Assembly: GCA_020247395.1 (NCBI GenBank)
Contig: JADCJC010000038.1
Coordinates: forward strand, 1 to 64,000
DNA length: 64,000 nt
Direction of reading: 5' to 3'
Origin: Rhodocyclaceae bacterium
Lineage (GTDB): Bacteria; Pseudomonadota; Gammaproteobacteria; Burkholderiales; Usitatibacteraceae
Part shown: piece after piece, positions 10,600-18,797 of the stretch
Position numbering within the stretch: the stretch's first letter is position 1
How the letters are laid out: each line of letters begins with the position of its first letter
Notes under the pieces: model-generated
Database searches by the model: none
What the model saw: the letters and a program-made list of their open reading frames with translations, nothing else
Told to the model about the DNA's origin: nothing
Made by a program: the position numbers and the translations under genes

Positions 10600-11508
10600 C
10601 TATTGGCAGCTGGCGGTTTGTGTTCGGGCAGCCCCCTCGCGGCGTACGCCCGCGAGCGTCGCAAAATAGAAATCTTCCAAGTCGCCGGCGATCGGCTCAA
10701 ACGCGGCCTCTGGAGCGGCGTTTGCGGCAACATGAATGACAGTCTCGCCGCCGCGTAAGCGCGTAGAAATGACATTCATACGTGATTGGTAATGCGGCAA
10801 CGCTGCTTTCGGAATCGCTCGTCGCCACACTTGACCGCTTAAGCCCTGCATCAACTGCGCTGGTGCGCCCAGCTCGACGATCTTGCCGTTAACAATGATC
10901 GCCATACGCGAGCACAGATCAGCAACATCATCGACGATGTGCGTGGATAGAATAACCACCACGTTCTCGCCGATCTCGGACAGCAGATTGTTAAAGCGAT
11001 TGCGCTCCTCCGGATCCAAGCCCGCCGTCGGCTCATCAACGATGATCAGCGACGGATTACCGATCAGCGCCTGCGCAATACCGAAACGTTGCCGCATCCC
11101 ACCTGAAAATCCGGCCACGGCCTTTTTGCGCACCGACCACAGATTGACTTGATTGAGCAGGGTCTCAACCGTGTCTTTGCGCTCCCCTTTATTGTCTAAC
11201 CCTTTCAACACGGCAAGATGGTCGAGCAAATCTAGCGCGGAGACACGCGGATAGACGCCAAAATCCTGCGGCAGATAGCCGAGGGTCGCGCGCAGCTTTT
11301 CCGGCTGCTGTACGACGTCAATGTCGCCAAACTTTATTGTTCCTGTGCTTGGCGTCTGTAGCGTAGCGATGCAACGCATAAGTGTCGACTTGCCCGCGCC
11401 GTTAGGCCCGAGCAGACCAAACATCCCCTTGGGAATGTCAAGGGTGGCGCTGTCCAGCGCCTTAGTGCCATTGGGATAAATGTGCGTGACGCCGTCGAGT
11501 CTAAGCAT
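10600..11508 (-). CDS. ABC transporter ATP-binding protein (partner of the permease-peptidase)
   Basis: 302 residues. Full set of nucleotide-binding motifs: Walker A GLLGPNGAGKSTLMRC (about 32-47), Q-loop LGYLPQDFGVYP, signature FSGGMRQRFGIAQAL, Walker B SLIIVDEPTAGLDPEERNRF and H-loop VVILSTHIVDD. The C-terminal 80 residues form the extra domain usual in ABC-2 type ATPases. ATG 11508 has AAGGGG upstream. It is the first gene of a two-gene minus-strand operon with the 1207-residue permease-peptidase, so the pair probably exports or remodels a peptide or surface molecule at the inner membrane; this is inferred from the fusion. Confidence 0.95.
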   Translation of the reverse strand: MLRLDGVTHIYPNGTKALDSATLDIPKGMFGLLGPNGAGKSTLMRCIATLQTPSTGTIKFGDIDVVQQPEKLRATLGYLPQDFGVYPRVSALDLLDHLAVLKGLDNKGERKDTVETLLNQVNLWSVRKKAVAGFSGGMRQRFGIAQALIGNPSLIIVDEPTAGLDPEERNRFNNLLSEIGENVVVILSTHIVDDVADLCSRMAIIVNGKIVELGAPAQLMQGLSGQVWRRAIPKAALPHYQSRMNVISTRLRGGETVIHVAANAAPEAAFEPIAGDLEDFYFATLAGVRREGAARTQTASCQ

Positions 11509-12144
11509 GGAAACACCCCTTGTTGTTAGATGAGGTCGATGAATGGTCGATTGATGTGCACTTTTGTTGGGCTGTATTCAATCCCACGCGTAACCCAATC
11601 TCAACCAAGGTGCGACAGAATGCCGACTGAGTAGGACGACTTGCAGATGAGGGTAAGGCCTTCGAGGAAGAGGCACATAAAACGGCAAGGCATCTTCCGC
11701 CCGGGTTCACCTGCCTTCGGTCCCGATTAGATGATCGTCGGTGTTGAATCGTTTTTCACTCGATTTGCCGGGGCAATATGCGAAATCAAAAAGCGCCCGT
11801 GTACTGCCGCCGCGGCTGGGTCTTGGAATCCCGACCATACACCGCAGCGCCATCTTTTTTTGTGCCCAATCATGAGTTCCTGACGGTTCACCGCGCCATG
11901 CGGTGCGCACCGGGCACTCGTTCGCCTTTTTGTCGTCTGCGCACATCCTTCCCGCTGGCGCGCATTTCTAGACTTTCGTGTCCATGTTGCAATGTACGTT
12001 GACACGAAGTCTGACGATGTTGGGAAAACGACGATGGGGCGGTTCAGAATACAACCGCCAAGAGTGGGCGGTTAACTTTCAAACGCGCCCCTTGAAATGT
12101 TCAGAGTAGGCTGTTGAGCAGCGAAGGCGACTAATTGCGGGTCG
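11509..12144. other. Intergenic region upstream of the ABC operon
   Basis: About 640 bp with no gene I can support; short open frames exist on both strands but none has a recognisable start context or protein signature. It must hold the promoter of the minus-strand ABC operon. A strong hairpin lies at 11970-12012: AGACT-T-TCGTGTC pairs with GACACGA-AGTCT (12 pairs, one bulged T) around an 18-nt loop. No T-run flanks it in either direction. Confidence 0.4.
11970..12012. repeat. 12-bp inverted repeat / hairpin
   Basis: Left arm 11970-11982 and right arm 12001-12012 are complementary over 12 bp with a single bulged base. There is no oligo-T on either side, so it is not a standard terminator. 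It could be a cruciform, an operator, or part of a small RNA. Confidence 0.5.
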
Positions 12145-12176
12145 AAAAAAACGGCATCCACGTTCATGAATGCCGT
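12145..12176 (-). terminator. Rho-independent terminator of the TonB receptor gene
   Basis: Read on the minus strand, ACGGCAT, a 12-nt loop and ATGCCGT are followed at once by TTTTTTT. It lies 35-66 bp beyond the stop codon of the 926-residue receptor, the right place and orientation. Confidence 0.8.
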
Positions 12177-12210
12177 GCCGCGTTGGCGCGTGCTGAAGCC
12201 TAAATGCGCA

Positions 12211-14991
12211 TCAATTAAATTTGTACGTCGCCGTAAATCCGAGGCTGCGTCCGAGCACATTATAGGTGTCGGCGAAAGTATTGAAGGTGCTAGGATTTGT
12301 TGGGGTTGGAGGTTTCTTGTCCGCGATGTTGTCGATGCCGGCATTGACGCTTAGACCCTTGACAGGGGTACGCCACGCGATGTTTAGATCAAAGTAATCC
12401 TGTGCGCTGATGCTGCCCGTGCTGCCGAAGGTGCTGTCATTTACCTTGCCTATGCGTTTCCAACCGATTTGCGCAGTGAGCATACTGGCTTCCCAAGTGA
12501 CGGAGGCGCGATGGCGATAGCTCGGTGCGACGAGTGAAACCGCATCAGACGAGCAGCGGGAACCGTAGGTACCTTTGCAATCGATTGGATCGAGCACGGC
12601 ATTGCGCTGAATCGTGTACTTGCGGACGAACGCGCCTTGATATTGCCACTTCAATATTCTACCAGGCAGACCGCCGAGGACACGATGTCGGAAGCTCAGA
12701 TCGAGATCAAAGCCCTCTTGTTTGATTAAGGCCAAATTACGATCCACTGGAAAGCCATCCTGAATGCGCCCGGTGGTCGGGTTACGCGTGACGGCTTGGC
12801 ATAGCGGATTGCCGGCCGATGGATCGGTGATATAGCAACTTGTTAAGGCATCAATTGGCTGAATTTGACCGACAGCATCCTTGATTTCGATCCGGTAGTA
12901 ATCAACCGCCAGGGACAAATCTTTTAGCGATGTCGGTGTTAACACGGCACCCAAGGTGCTAGTTTTCCCTTTTTCCGCGCGAATGTCAGGGTTGCCACCA
13001 AAAAAATATCCGCCCAGCAAATTCGCGGCGTCGAGCGAATTGTATGAGCCTACCGCTGGCGCATTAAAGCGGCGGCACTGTTCCGCGTTGCCGGTGCCCA
13101 GTACGCATGGGTCGCCAGCATAACGTGGGCGTAGTCGTGCAACCGTTACTAGGCTCGAAAATGGAATCGAGAAAACCGGATTCGCAAATTCGCCGAAGTT
13201 TGGTTCGCGCACTACGTTCTGGCGCGTCGCACGGAGGCGGAAGTCATCGCTGATTGACCACGATGCACCGAATTTGTCGGTGTCGTAAGTATTTGAGGCA
13301 CCAACCGATTTAGTGTACGCCGAACGACGCTTCGCGCCTTCAATCGAGAGGTTTTTGATTAACGGCAAATCGCTTAATAGTGGGATCAAGACCTCACCGT
13401 AAACTTCGCGTGCTCGGAAGAAGGGCGGAACGCCTGGGCCAGACTCGACCCCTTGATTAAACGACTGACCGAGGTTCGGGTTGTAGTCAAAGGTACCTGT
13501 CTCGCGGCGATTCTCTGCGCCCAAAGCAAAGCCGATTGGACCAGCGGGCAGTTTGAATAAGTCCCTGCTGTCACCGGAGACATTGGCACCGATTACATTT
13601 TGCTTTCTCTCGCGATCACCATATTTGAACTGCTGTGCCAGACCGGATAAATCTGCTCCCGGGCCAAAAATATCGATGGTATTTACCAGCGTTGGGAAGC
13701 GCGCAGCCACGCCATCACCATTAACGACGATAGATTCTTTGGAGGTACCCGTTTGTGCGTAAACATCCCAACTGACCGCGTCGGTGAATGACCCCTTCAG
13801 ACCGACTTGCGCTTGAAAAGTGGTACGGTCGTTTTCAGCCGTTTTCACGCCAAGTTCTCCAAGGGATCGATTGACGCGAACCTGCGCCACGCCGTTGACG
13901 AAGGTCAGAAGTGGCCGCGCCTCAGGCGGGATAAAGCTATTTGCGCTTGTGATGCCGACCACTGTGTTCACAACCACCGGCACCTGACCAGAACGCGGGG
14001 CACCGGTGGTTTTGACATTTGAATACATCACACGACCATAGCCTTGGACCGCGTCAGTGAAATCGTACTTGAAAAACGTCGAAGCGTTGACGCGCTTCAT
14101 CGGCTGAATCAAAAGGTAGCCAGGTGTGTAGTCGGTCGTCTGCGGTGTCAATGTGAAACGATTGGCGTCGTCTACCGAGAATATCCGACCGCTGGCGACA
14201 TCGGTGAAGTTGCCGCCGCTGCCCGCGACTAGTCCCGGATTGCGCAGCGCCCAGTCGCGCTTACCCGCTAACAACTCTTTGCGCTCGGTGTATTCAGCAT
14301 AGCCCACCACACTGCCGCGATCAGCGAACTCAGACCCGAAGGTGACGTTCGCGCCGTATTGTGAGCCGCCACCCTTGGCACCACGATAGTTGGCAGACGT
14401 TTGCAGGCCGCGGAAGCGGTCATTCATGATGAAATTGACCACTCCTGAAATCGCGTCTGCACCATACACAGCGGCGGCACCGCCCGTGAGGATATCGACG
14501 CGTTGAATCAGCGGTGCAGGGATCGAATTCACATCGACTGCGTTACGGAAACTAAACGGTACCGCACGGGTCCCGTTGATCAAAACCAGTGTGCGGCTTT
14601 GGCCAAGGTTACGCAAATCAAGCGTCTGCGCGCCGAACGCATCGCTGCCGGCAGAGGTGCTGTTGACGCCGCCCGCTAACTGCGGCAACTTGGTCGAAAA
14701 ATCTTCTACCGTGATCGCACGCACCATGGCGATATCGGCAGCGCTGAATTGACTGACGGGGCTGGTAGCAGTAAGACTTGCGGCCTGCATACGGGTGCCG
14801 GTGATCACCAATGATTCTACTTTTTCGTCGCCCTTTTTGGCGTCTGCGGGCGTCACGGGTTTGGCGGATGGGGCAGGTGCAGTTTGCGCGTACGCCGAGG
14901 AAAGTGCTAGTGGCGAAAGGGCAAACATGACAGCCATCGCCGTTGCCTTCAGGCGGAACACGGGTTGATGCAGCGATTGTTTGGGTGTCAT
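12211..14991 (-). CDS. TonB-dependent outer-membrane receptor 1
   Basis: 926 residues. Signal peptide (hydrophobic core about 17-33, SAYAQ cleavage near 36), a Pro/Ala/Lys-rich spacer, then a TonB-box-like segment VESLVITGTRM. Plug domain about 70-200, with LRNLGQSRTLVLINGTRAVP and RVDILTGGAAAVYGADAISGVVNFI, the classical plug signatures. The rest is a 22-strand barrel with the family motif RATRQNVVREPNFGE and a C-terminal strand ending FTATYKFN. It is the Caulobacter/Xanthomonas-like class often used for oligosaccharides, peptides or aromatic acids; the ligand is unknown. ATG with AAAGGA upstream. Monocistronic, with its own terminator, and divergent from anmK. Confidence 0.95.
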   Translation of the reverse strand: MTPKQSLHQPVFRLKATAMAVMFALSPLALSSAYAQTAPAPSAKPVTPADAKKGDEKVESLVITGTRMQAASLTATSPVSQFSAADIAMVRAITVEDFSTKLPQLAGGVNSTSAGSDAFGAQTLDLRNLGQSRTLVLINGTRAVPFSFRNAVDVNSIPAPLIQRVDILTGGAAAVYGADAISGVVNFIMNDRFRGLQTSANYRGAKGGGSQYGANVTFGSEFADRGSVVGYAEYTERKELLAGKRDWALRNPGLVAGSGGNFTDVASGRIFSVDDANRFTLTPQTTDYTPGYLLIQPMKRVNASTFFKYDFTDAVQGYGRVMYSNVKTTGAPRSGQVPVVVNTVVGITSANSFIPPEARPLLTFVNGVAQVRVNRSLGELGVKTAENDRTTFQAQVGLKGSFTDAVSWDVYAQTGTSKESIVVNGDGVAARFPTLVNTIDIFGPGADLSGLAQQFKYGDRERKQNVIGANVSGDSRDLFKLPAGPIGFALGAENRRETGTFDYNPNLGQSFNQGVESGPGVPPFFRAREVYGEVLIPLLSDLPLIKNLSIEGAKRRSAYTKSVGASNTYDTDKFGASWSISDDFRLRATRQNVVREPNFGEFANPVFSIPFSSLVTVARLRPRYAGDPCVLGTGNAEQCRRFNAPAVGSYNSLDAANLLGGYFFGGNPDIRAEKGKTSTLGAVLTPTSLKDLSLAVDYYRIEIKDAVGQIQPIDALTSCYITDPSAGNPLCQAVTRNPTTGRIQDGFPVDRNLALIKQEGFDLDLSFRHRVLGGLPGRILKWQYQGAFVRKYTIQRNAVLDPIDCKGTYGSRCSSDAVSLVAPSYRHRASVTWEASMLTAQIGWKRIGKVNDSTFGSTGSISAQDYFDLNIAWRTPVKGLSVNAGIDNIADKKPPTPTNPSTFNTFADTYNVLGRSLGFTATYKFN

Positions 14992-15033
14992 AAGTGTCCT
15001 TTTTCGTTAGGAATGGTGATGGTTAGGAATGGT

Positions 15034-15073
15034 GAATAAGCGAGTCAGACACACTCGACTGATCAGCTTATTC
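15034..15073. repeat. Nested inverted repeat in the TonB receptor 1 leader
   Basis: Perfect 8-bp arms 15034-15041 and 15066-15073 enclose a 5-bp hairpin (15041-15045 with 15053-15057). It lies about 45 bp upstream of the receptor start codon, so it may fold in the mRNA leader or bind a dimeric regulator. Confidence 0.5.
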
Positions 15074-15098
15074 TCGAGTTGATGGGTAAGTGGTCTTT

Positions 15099-15119
15099 AA
15101 TTGGTATGCTACCTCAATT
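15099..15119. promoter_or_regulatory. GntR/FadR-like operator candidate
   Basis: Imperfect palindrome with AATTGGTA on the left and TACC(TC)AATT on the right of a TGC centre. Known GntR-FadR-type operators share GGTA..TACC arms. No matching regulator gene is adjacent; the nearby GntR protein at 20079-20801 is of the UTRA type and has a different palindrome at its own locus. Confidence 0.3.
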
Positions 15120-15339
15120 CATCTGTGACTTGCAACGCGCTGGCGATTGGTACTAAAGTGGTATACACATGCATTGCGCCTGCCGCCTAGCATCGGCCGC
15201 CACCGCCTACCGCCGGGACACAAAAAACTGGTATGGCGATGGTCAATTGATGTCTTTTGGTTGACCACGCGGGACGGCGAATACGCAGGGTATGCGCTGT
15301 ATGTGCTATCGGCTACGAGCCCTAGGTTGAACCGCCATC

Positions 15340-16548
15340 ATGAACTCAAATCTCCAGAAGCTTTACCACGTCGCTAAGCAGAAGACTCGTCGCATCATTG
15401 GTCTGATGTCCGGTACTTCGCTTGATGGACTCGATGTTGCGCTTTGTGAGATTAGTGGCGCGGGGGCAACGACTGAGGTCGAGCTGGTGCACTTTGCGAC
15501 GATCAGTTACTCCGAGGATACCAAGAACGAAGTTCGCCAAGTGTTCGCAAAACGCGAGATTGATTTTCAGCACTTGGCCATGCTGAACGAATGGATTGGC
15601 AACCTGCACGCGGAGATAGTGCTCGAGTGCCTGAAACGCTGGCAGGTTGCACCAACCAGTATTGATGCGATTGCCTCCCACGGGCAAACTGTGATGCACG
15701 CGCCGAAGGCACTGCACCGGCAAGCAAAGTTTCCGAATGCGACTTTGCAGATTGGCGACGGCTGCCATATCGCGGTAAAAACCGGTATCACCACGATTTC
15801 GGATTTTCGCCAAAAGCATCTTGCAGCAGGCGGCGAGGGTGCTCCGCTTGCTGTATACGGCGACTACTTTTTGTTTGGCAAACGCGGTGAGAATCGTATC
15901 CTGCTAAACATGGGCGGAATCGCCAACTTCACCTATCTGCCTGCGACCATGCGTGCCGAGGACGTGTTTGTCACCGACACCGGCCCTGGAAACACCTTGA
16001 TCGATGCCGTCACGCGCCGGTGTTTTCCGCAATTATCATTTGATCGCGACGCGGCGCTAGCGAAGCAGGGTAATGTGCATCCCCCGTTACTCGCTGCACT
16101 CAAAGCAAACGCATTTTTTCGCCAGCCATTTCCAAAAACAACCGGGCCTGAGTTATTTAGTTCGGCCTACGTTGATGATGCCAAATGCGCTAGCGACAGT
16201 ATGAACGTTTCTGCACACGATACGCTCGCCACGCTGACTCGATTTAGCGCCGAGACAATTGCTGAAGCCGTCCATCATGCTGTCGCCGGTACAGGCGTCG
16301 CGCTTTCTGAGTTCACCATCTATCTTTCCGGGGGCGGCGCGCACAACCCGCTTTTGGTAGCGTGGCTTCAAGAACTAATCGCGTGTCGTTTTTCGACGAC
16401 CGATGAGTTGGCAATAGCAGGAGACGCGAAGGAAGCCGTTTTGTTTGCCGTGCTGGCAAACGAAACAATTGCAGGCGGCCGATGTGAATTTGGGCTGCGA
16501 CGAGGTATTCCCTCGGTGGCGATGGGCAAAGTTTCCTTTCCGAGTTGA
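15340..16548 (+). CDS. anmK: Anhydro-N-acetylmuramic acid kinase
   Basis: 402 residues. Phosphorylates 1,6-anhydro-MurNAc, opening the anhydro ring to give MurNAc-6-phosphate during cell-wall recycling. Signatures: RIIGLMSGTSLDGLDVAL (phosphate-binding loop of the ASKHA fold, about 18-35), ASHGQTVMHAP, LQIGDGCHIA, SDFRQKHLAAGGEGAPLA with the catalytic Asp, NMGGIANFTYLP, DTGPGNTLID and, C-terminal, LSGGGAHNPLL. Length is slightly above the usual 370-390 because of a 17-residue N-terminal tail; no closer ATG precedes the first motif. It is not next to other recycling genes here. A hairpin covers its stop codon. Confidence 0.96.
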   Translation: MNSNLQKLYHVAKQKTRRIIGLMSGTSLDGLDVALCEISGAGATTEVELVHFATISYSEDTKNEVRQVFAKREIDFQHLAMLNEWIGNLHAEIVLECLKRWQVAPTSIDAIASHGQTVMHAPKALHRQAKFPNATLQIGDGCHIAVKTGITTISDFRQKHLAAGGEGAPLAVYGDYFLFGKRGENRILLNMGGIANFTYLPATMRAEDVFVTDTGPGNTLIDAVTRRCFPQLSFDRDAALAKQGNVHPPLLAALKANAFFRQPFPKTTGPELFSSAYVDDAKCASDSMNVSAHDTLATLTRFSAETIAEAVHHAVAGTGVALSEFTIYLSGGGAHNPLLVAWLQELIACRFSTTDELAIAGDAKEAVLFAVLANETIAGGRCEFGLRRGIPSVAMGKVSFPS

Positions 16549-16556
16549 CTCGGAAA
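16537..16556 (+). terminator. Stem-loop across the anmK stop codon
   Basis: TTTCCGAG-ttga-CTCGGAAA is a perfect 8-bp stem with a 4-nt loop that contains the TGA stop. No T-run follows, so termination would be inefficient or Rho-assisted; it may instead protect the 3' end from exonucleases. Confidence 0.4.
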
Positions 16557-16728
16557 GCGGCTGTGAAACAATCGGCATCCTTTGCTGCCAGCTGATCAAA
16601 TACAAGGCTTCAGTTTGTTGAACGCCCGTATGCTAAGGCGTTGGTACAGTAGTTGACTGTATCGTTGCGCGCCGTTGGTTCTTGCAGCCGCCACTAAACG
16701 CAGCAGGGTTTACGCGATTGGTGCGATT

Positions 16729-17727
16729 CTAGTTGGCGACCATGGTTCGCGGTCCGACGCGGCCAACCTCGGTGTACATCTCACATTGCAAGCCATCCGG
16801 GCTGAACAGAATGCCAAACGCATATGGCGTCGGTTTATCAAAGTAGTTGAAGAGTGTCGGTTTCAACAGGAACTTGTAGCCAAGTTTTACGGCATTTTCG
16901 TAGGCAGGTATCGCGTCAGCGTACAAGAAGCCGATGTGATCGATGTTGCTGCGAAACTGTGTGGGGTCGCGTTTGATGACTGTTTCGCGTTCGAGCCCAA
17001 GAGCTGCGGGCTCTGAGAGCACAAACAGGTGCTTGCCGATTTCCATCAAGGTCGCTTGATCGTTACGGCTTTTCACCACACCGCGGAACACCTCCGAGTA
17101 GAACTTGACGTTGTCGTTTACGCTACCCACGAGTAGTTGGACGTGGTCAATCGCGTAGGCGCTATTCAGCTTGGCATCCGGTCGTTCAACCAGCACAATC
17201 AAGTTGTAATCCGGCGTGTGAACAGCGGCGGCTCTGGTCATCGGCTGGCCAGGTAGTTTGAAACTACGCGATGCCACACTGACACCATTGGCCTCAAGCG
17301 TTGCTAGTGACTTGGCGAGACTATTGGTGGTAAACGCAATCCAATGCACGCCGTACATGGCGGGTAATGCGGCGGCTGGTGGCACTGTTTGCTTTTCCCA
17401 GCGTTTAGGATCGCCGACACGAACGCCCTCAAACGGGCCTTTGGGCGAGAGGTTGATGGTCGATTGTGTTGGCGAGATGGCGAGAAAATCAATGAAGTGT
17501 AGTGGATTCGTCGGCTGTTCACGCATGGGCGTTGCCCCAAAATGCGTGATAAAAAATGCCTTCATCTTGTCGTGGGCTACGCTGTAGTAATGGAGGTCAT
17601 CCAGCATGATGGGTGCCAGCTTATCCTCGACCGCAGTGTTGCTAGGCGTGCCACTTTGAGCAATTGCAACCGAACTGATTAATAGCAGGGTGTACGCAAG
17701 ATTGCGACGCAGGGATCTGATCAACAT
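16729..17727 (-). CDS. Secreted VOC (glyoxalase/bleomycin-resistance) superfamily protein
   Basis: 332 residues from ATG 17727, chosen because GGAGAG lies 6 nt upstream and a signal peptide follows immediately (MLIRSLRRNLAYTLLLISS...AIAQ, cut near residue 24). The open frame runs 33 codons further up without support. Two betaalphabetabetabeta modules are visible: one around DLHYYSVAHDKMKAFFITHFGA through GVHWIAFTTNSLAKSLATLEANG, the second from AIDHVQLLVGSVNDNVKFYSEVF to IDHIGFLYADAI and GLQCEMYTE. The H...H/E spacing suits a metal-binding VOC enzyme (isomerase, dioxygenase or lyase). A signal peptide is unusual for this fold. It is the last gene of a minus-strand run next to the catabolic locus; substrate unknown. 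Confidence 0.85.
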   Translation of the reverse strand: MLIRSLRRNLAYTLLLISSVAIAQSGTPSNTAVEDKLAPIMLDDLHYYSVAHDKMKAFFITHFGATPMREQPTNPLHFIDFLAISPTQSTINLSPKGPFEGVRVGDPKRWEKQTVPPAAALPAMYGVHWIAFTTNSLAKSLATLEANGVSVASRSFKLPGQPMTRAAAVHTPDYNLIVLVERPDAKLNSAYAIDHVQLLVGSVNDNVKFYSEVFRGVVKSRNDQATLMEIGKHLFVLSEPAALGLERETVIKRDPTQFRSNIDHIGFLYADAIPAYENAVKLGYKFLLKPTLFNYFDKPTPYAFGILFSPDGLQCEMYTEVGRVGPRTMVAN

Positions 17728-17782
17728 GGTGCGCTCTCCAAAAAAATCGCACCACCACGGGTGCGATTTGACGGTTAGACGA

Positions 17783-18295
17783 CTATGCCGGCAGCGGTTC
17801 CCCGGCGAACGTTGGCCCGTTAACACCCCGCCACTCTTGCGAGACTCGCTGTTCGTCGATCAACGTCCGCGAAACAATCCGGCCATCACGATACCAGTGC
17901 CACACACGGTGCCGCGCTTGACCATCGTCGGACAATTGAATCATCTCATAAAGGTAAAGATTGTCATCGCCTTTGCGTTTCCAATAAAGCATGACGGTGC
18001 GGTTTAAGTCATCCAGAGGAACTTCGGCGGCCCAGCCTTTGATCAGCTCATTATCAAACCACATACGGCCGTCGTGAATCTGTGCGGGAAAATCGCGCAC
18101 TTCAGTTTTGCCATCAGTCCAGCTGTAGTGGTTGGTCTGATGGTAAGGATACGGCCCGGAATCAGGAAAGCGGCACACCAATCGGGACCTATGTTCATCG
18201 GTCATTTTGCCGTTCGGGTCATAGTGGCGGTACCAGCCATCCCAGACGCCCTCATGCTTTGACAGAAGCGGCAGCAATTCTTTGGCAGTGGTCAA
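17783..18295 (-). CDS. Lipocalin-like (DUF3598-type) protein
   Basis: 170 residues. The start is TTG 18295, supported by AGGAGAG six bases upstream; no ATG is suitably placed. The sequence reads like a small beta-barrel of calycin type: HEGVWDGWYRHYDPNG, then HRSRLVCRFPDSGPYPYHQ, NHYSWTDGKTE, GRMWFDNE, LYLYEMIQLSDDGQARHRVWHWYRDGRIVSRTL. Aromatic-rich alternating strands suggest a hydrophobic ligand pocket. From memory this resembles DUF3598 proteins; a profile search would settle it. It lies between the VOC protein and a short helical protein on the same strand and may bind or convert the same small molecule. Confidence 0.75.
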   Translation of the reverse strand: MTTAKELLPLLSKHEGVWDGWYRHYDPNGKMTDEHRSRLVCRFPDSGPYPYHQTNHYSWTDGKTEVRDFPAQIHDGRMWFDNELIKGWAAEVPLDDLNRTVMLYWKRKGDDNLYLYEMIQLSDDGQARHRVWHWYRDGRIVSRTLIDEQRVSQEWRGVNGPTFAGEPLPA

Positions 18296-18316
18296 GTTTG
18301 TCTCTCCTCAGGACGG

Positions 18317-18691
18317 TTAGGTTCTACCAAGCTCATCAGCCTTGGCGTCAAGATCGTAGTTGTTGTCCGGCGAGGCGTTGAGGGCCTCGATTTCTTGTTG
18401 TACGATTCGTAGCACCCTCGCGATATACATCCGCGACCATTCGGCGCGCTCGGTTGCCGAGGCTTGGTCCGGTTCATAGGCGTCGATTTCGGCACGCGTG
18501 AGTCCGCCGTGTTTTTCCAACAAGCGTTCTACCGTATCGAGGCGTTCACGCAATACTGCCACCTCCTGTGCAACGGCCATGGTGATGGCCAGTACTCGTT
18601 CGACTGCGGGGTCGTCAAAAAAGTACGGGCGTTTTCCGCGTGGTTTTGCGCCCGTCAGCGGAATGTAGTCGAGGGGTGCCTGCACGCTCAT
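18317..18691 (-). CDS. Small helical protein of unknown function
   Basis: 124 residues from ATG 18691 (MSVQAPLDYIPLTG...). The open frame extends 70 codons upstream, but that part is compositionally odd and overlaps the methyltransferase gene, so it is left out. Residues about 30-58 (VERVLAITMAVAQEVAVLRERLDTVERLLEK, read in two parts) form an amphipathic, probably coiled-coil helix; a second helix covers WSRMYIARVLRIVQQEIEAL. Charged, no signal peptide, no recognised domain. The gene sits 21 bp upstream of the lipocalin-like gene and about 100 bp downstream of the methyltransferase, so it is probably cotranscribed and may be a small partner subunit. Confidence 0.65.
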   Translation of the reverse strand: MSVQAPLDYIPLTGAKPRGKRPYFFDDPAVERVLAITMAVAQEVAVLRERLDTVERLLEKHGGLTRAEIDAYEPDQASATERAEWSRMYIARVLRIVQQEIEALNASPDNNYDLDAKADELGRT

Positions 18692-18797
18692 TGTGTTCGC
18701 TCCGTCCGAGGGGCCTGAACGGGATAGAAAAGCGCCACTCGCCTGCGCCAGTTCGCCTTGCTCGCATCCCCGCAAAGCGGGGCCCCTGCTCGGTGGC

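Larger units (their letters stand above)
14992..15339. other. Divergent control region between TonB receptor 1 and anmK
   Basis: 348 bp, no gene. Two palindromic structures are visible. 15034-15073: GAATAAGC paired with GCTTATTC, enclosing a smaller hairpin CGAGT/ACTCG (15041-15057). 15099-15119: AATTGGTA-tgc-TACC-tc-AATT, resembling the GGTA..TACC operators of FadR-subfamily GntR regulators, with a half-similar copy TTGGTACTAAAGTGGTATAC about 50 bp further. These lie in or upstream of the receptor leader and could make it ligand-regulated. Confidence 0.45.

Noticed and set aside
11707-12005. Several 74-92-codon frames upstream of the ABC operon
   Set aside because: They overlap on opposite strands, lack ribosome sites and end in the hairpin region; no similarity seen.
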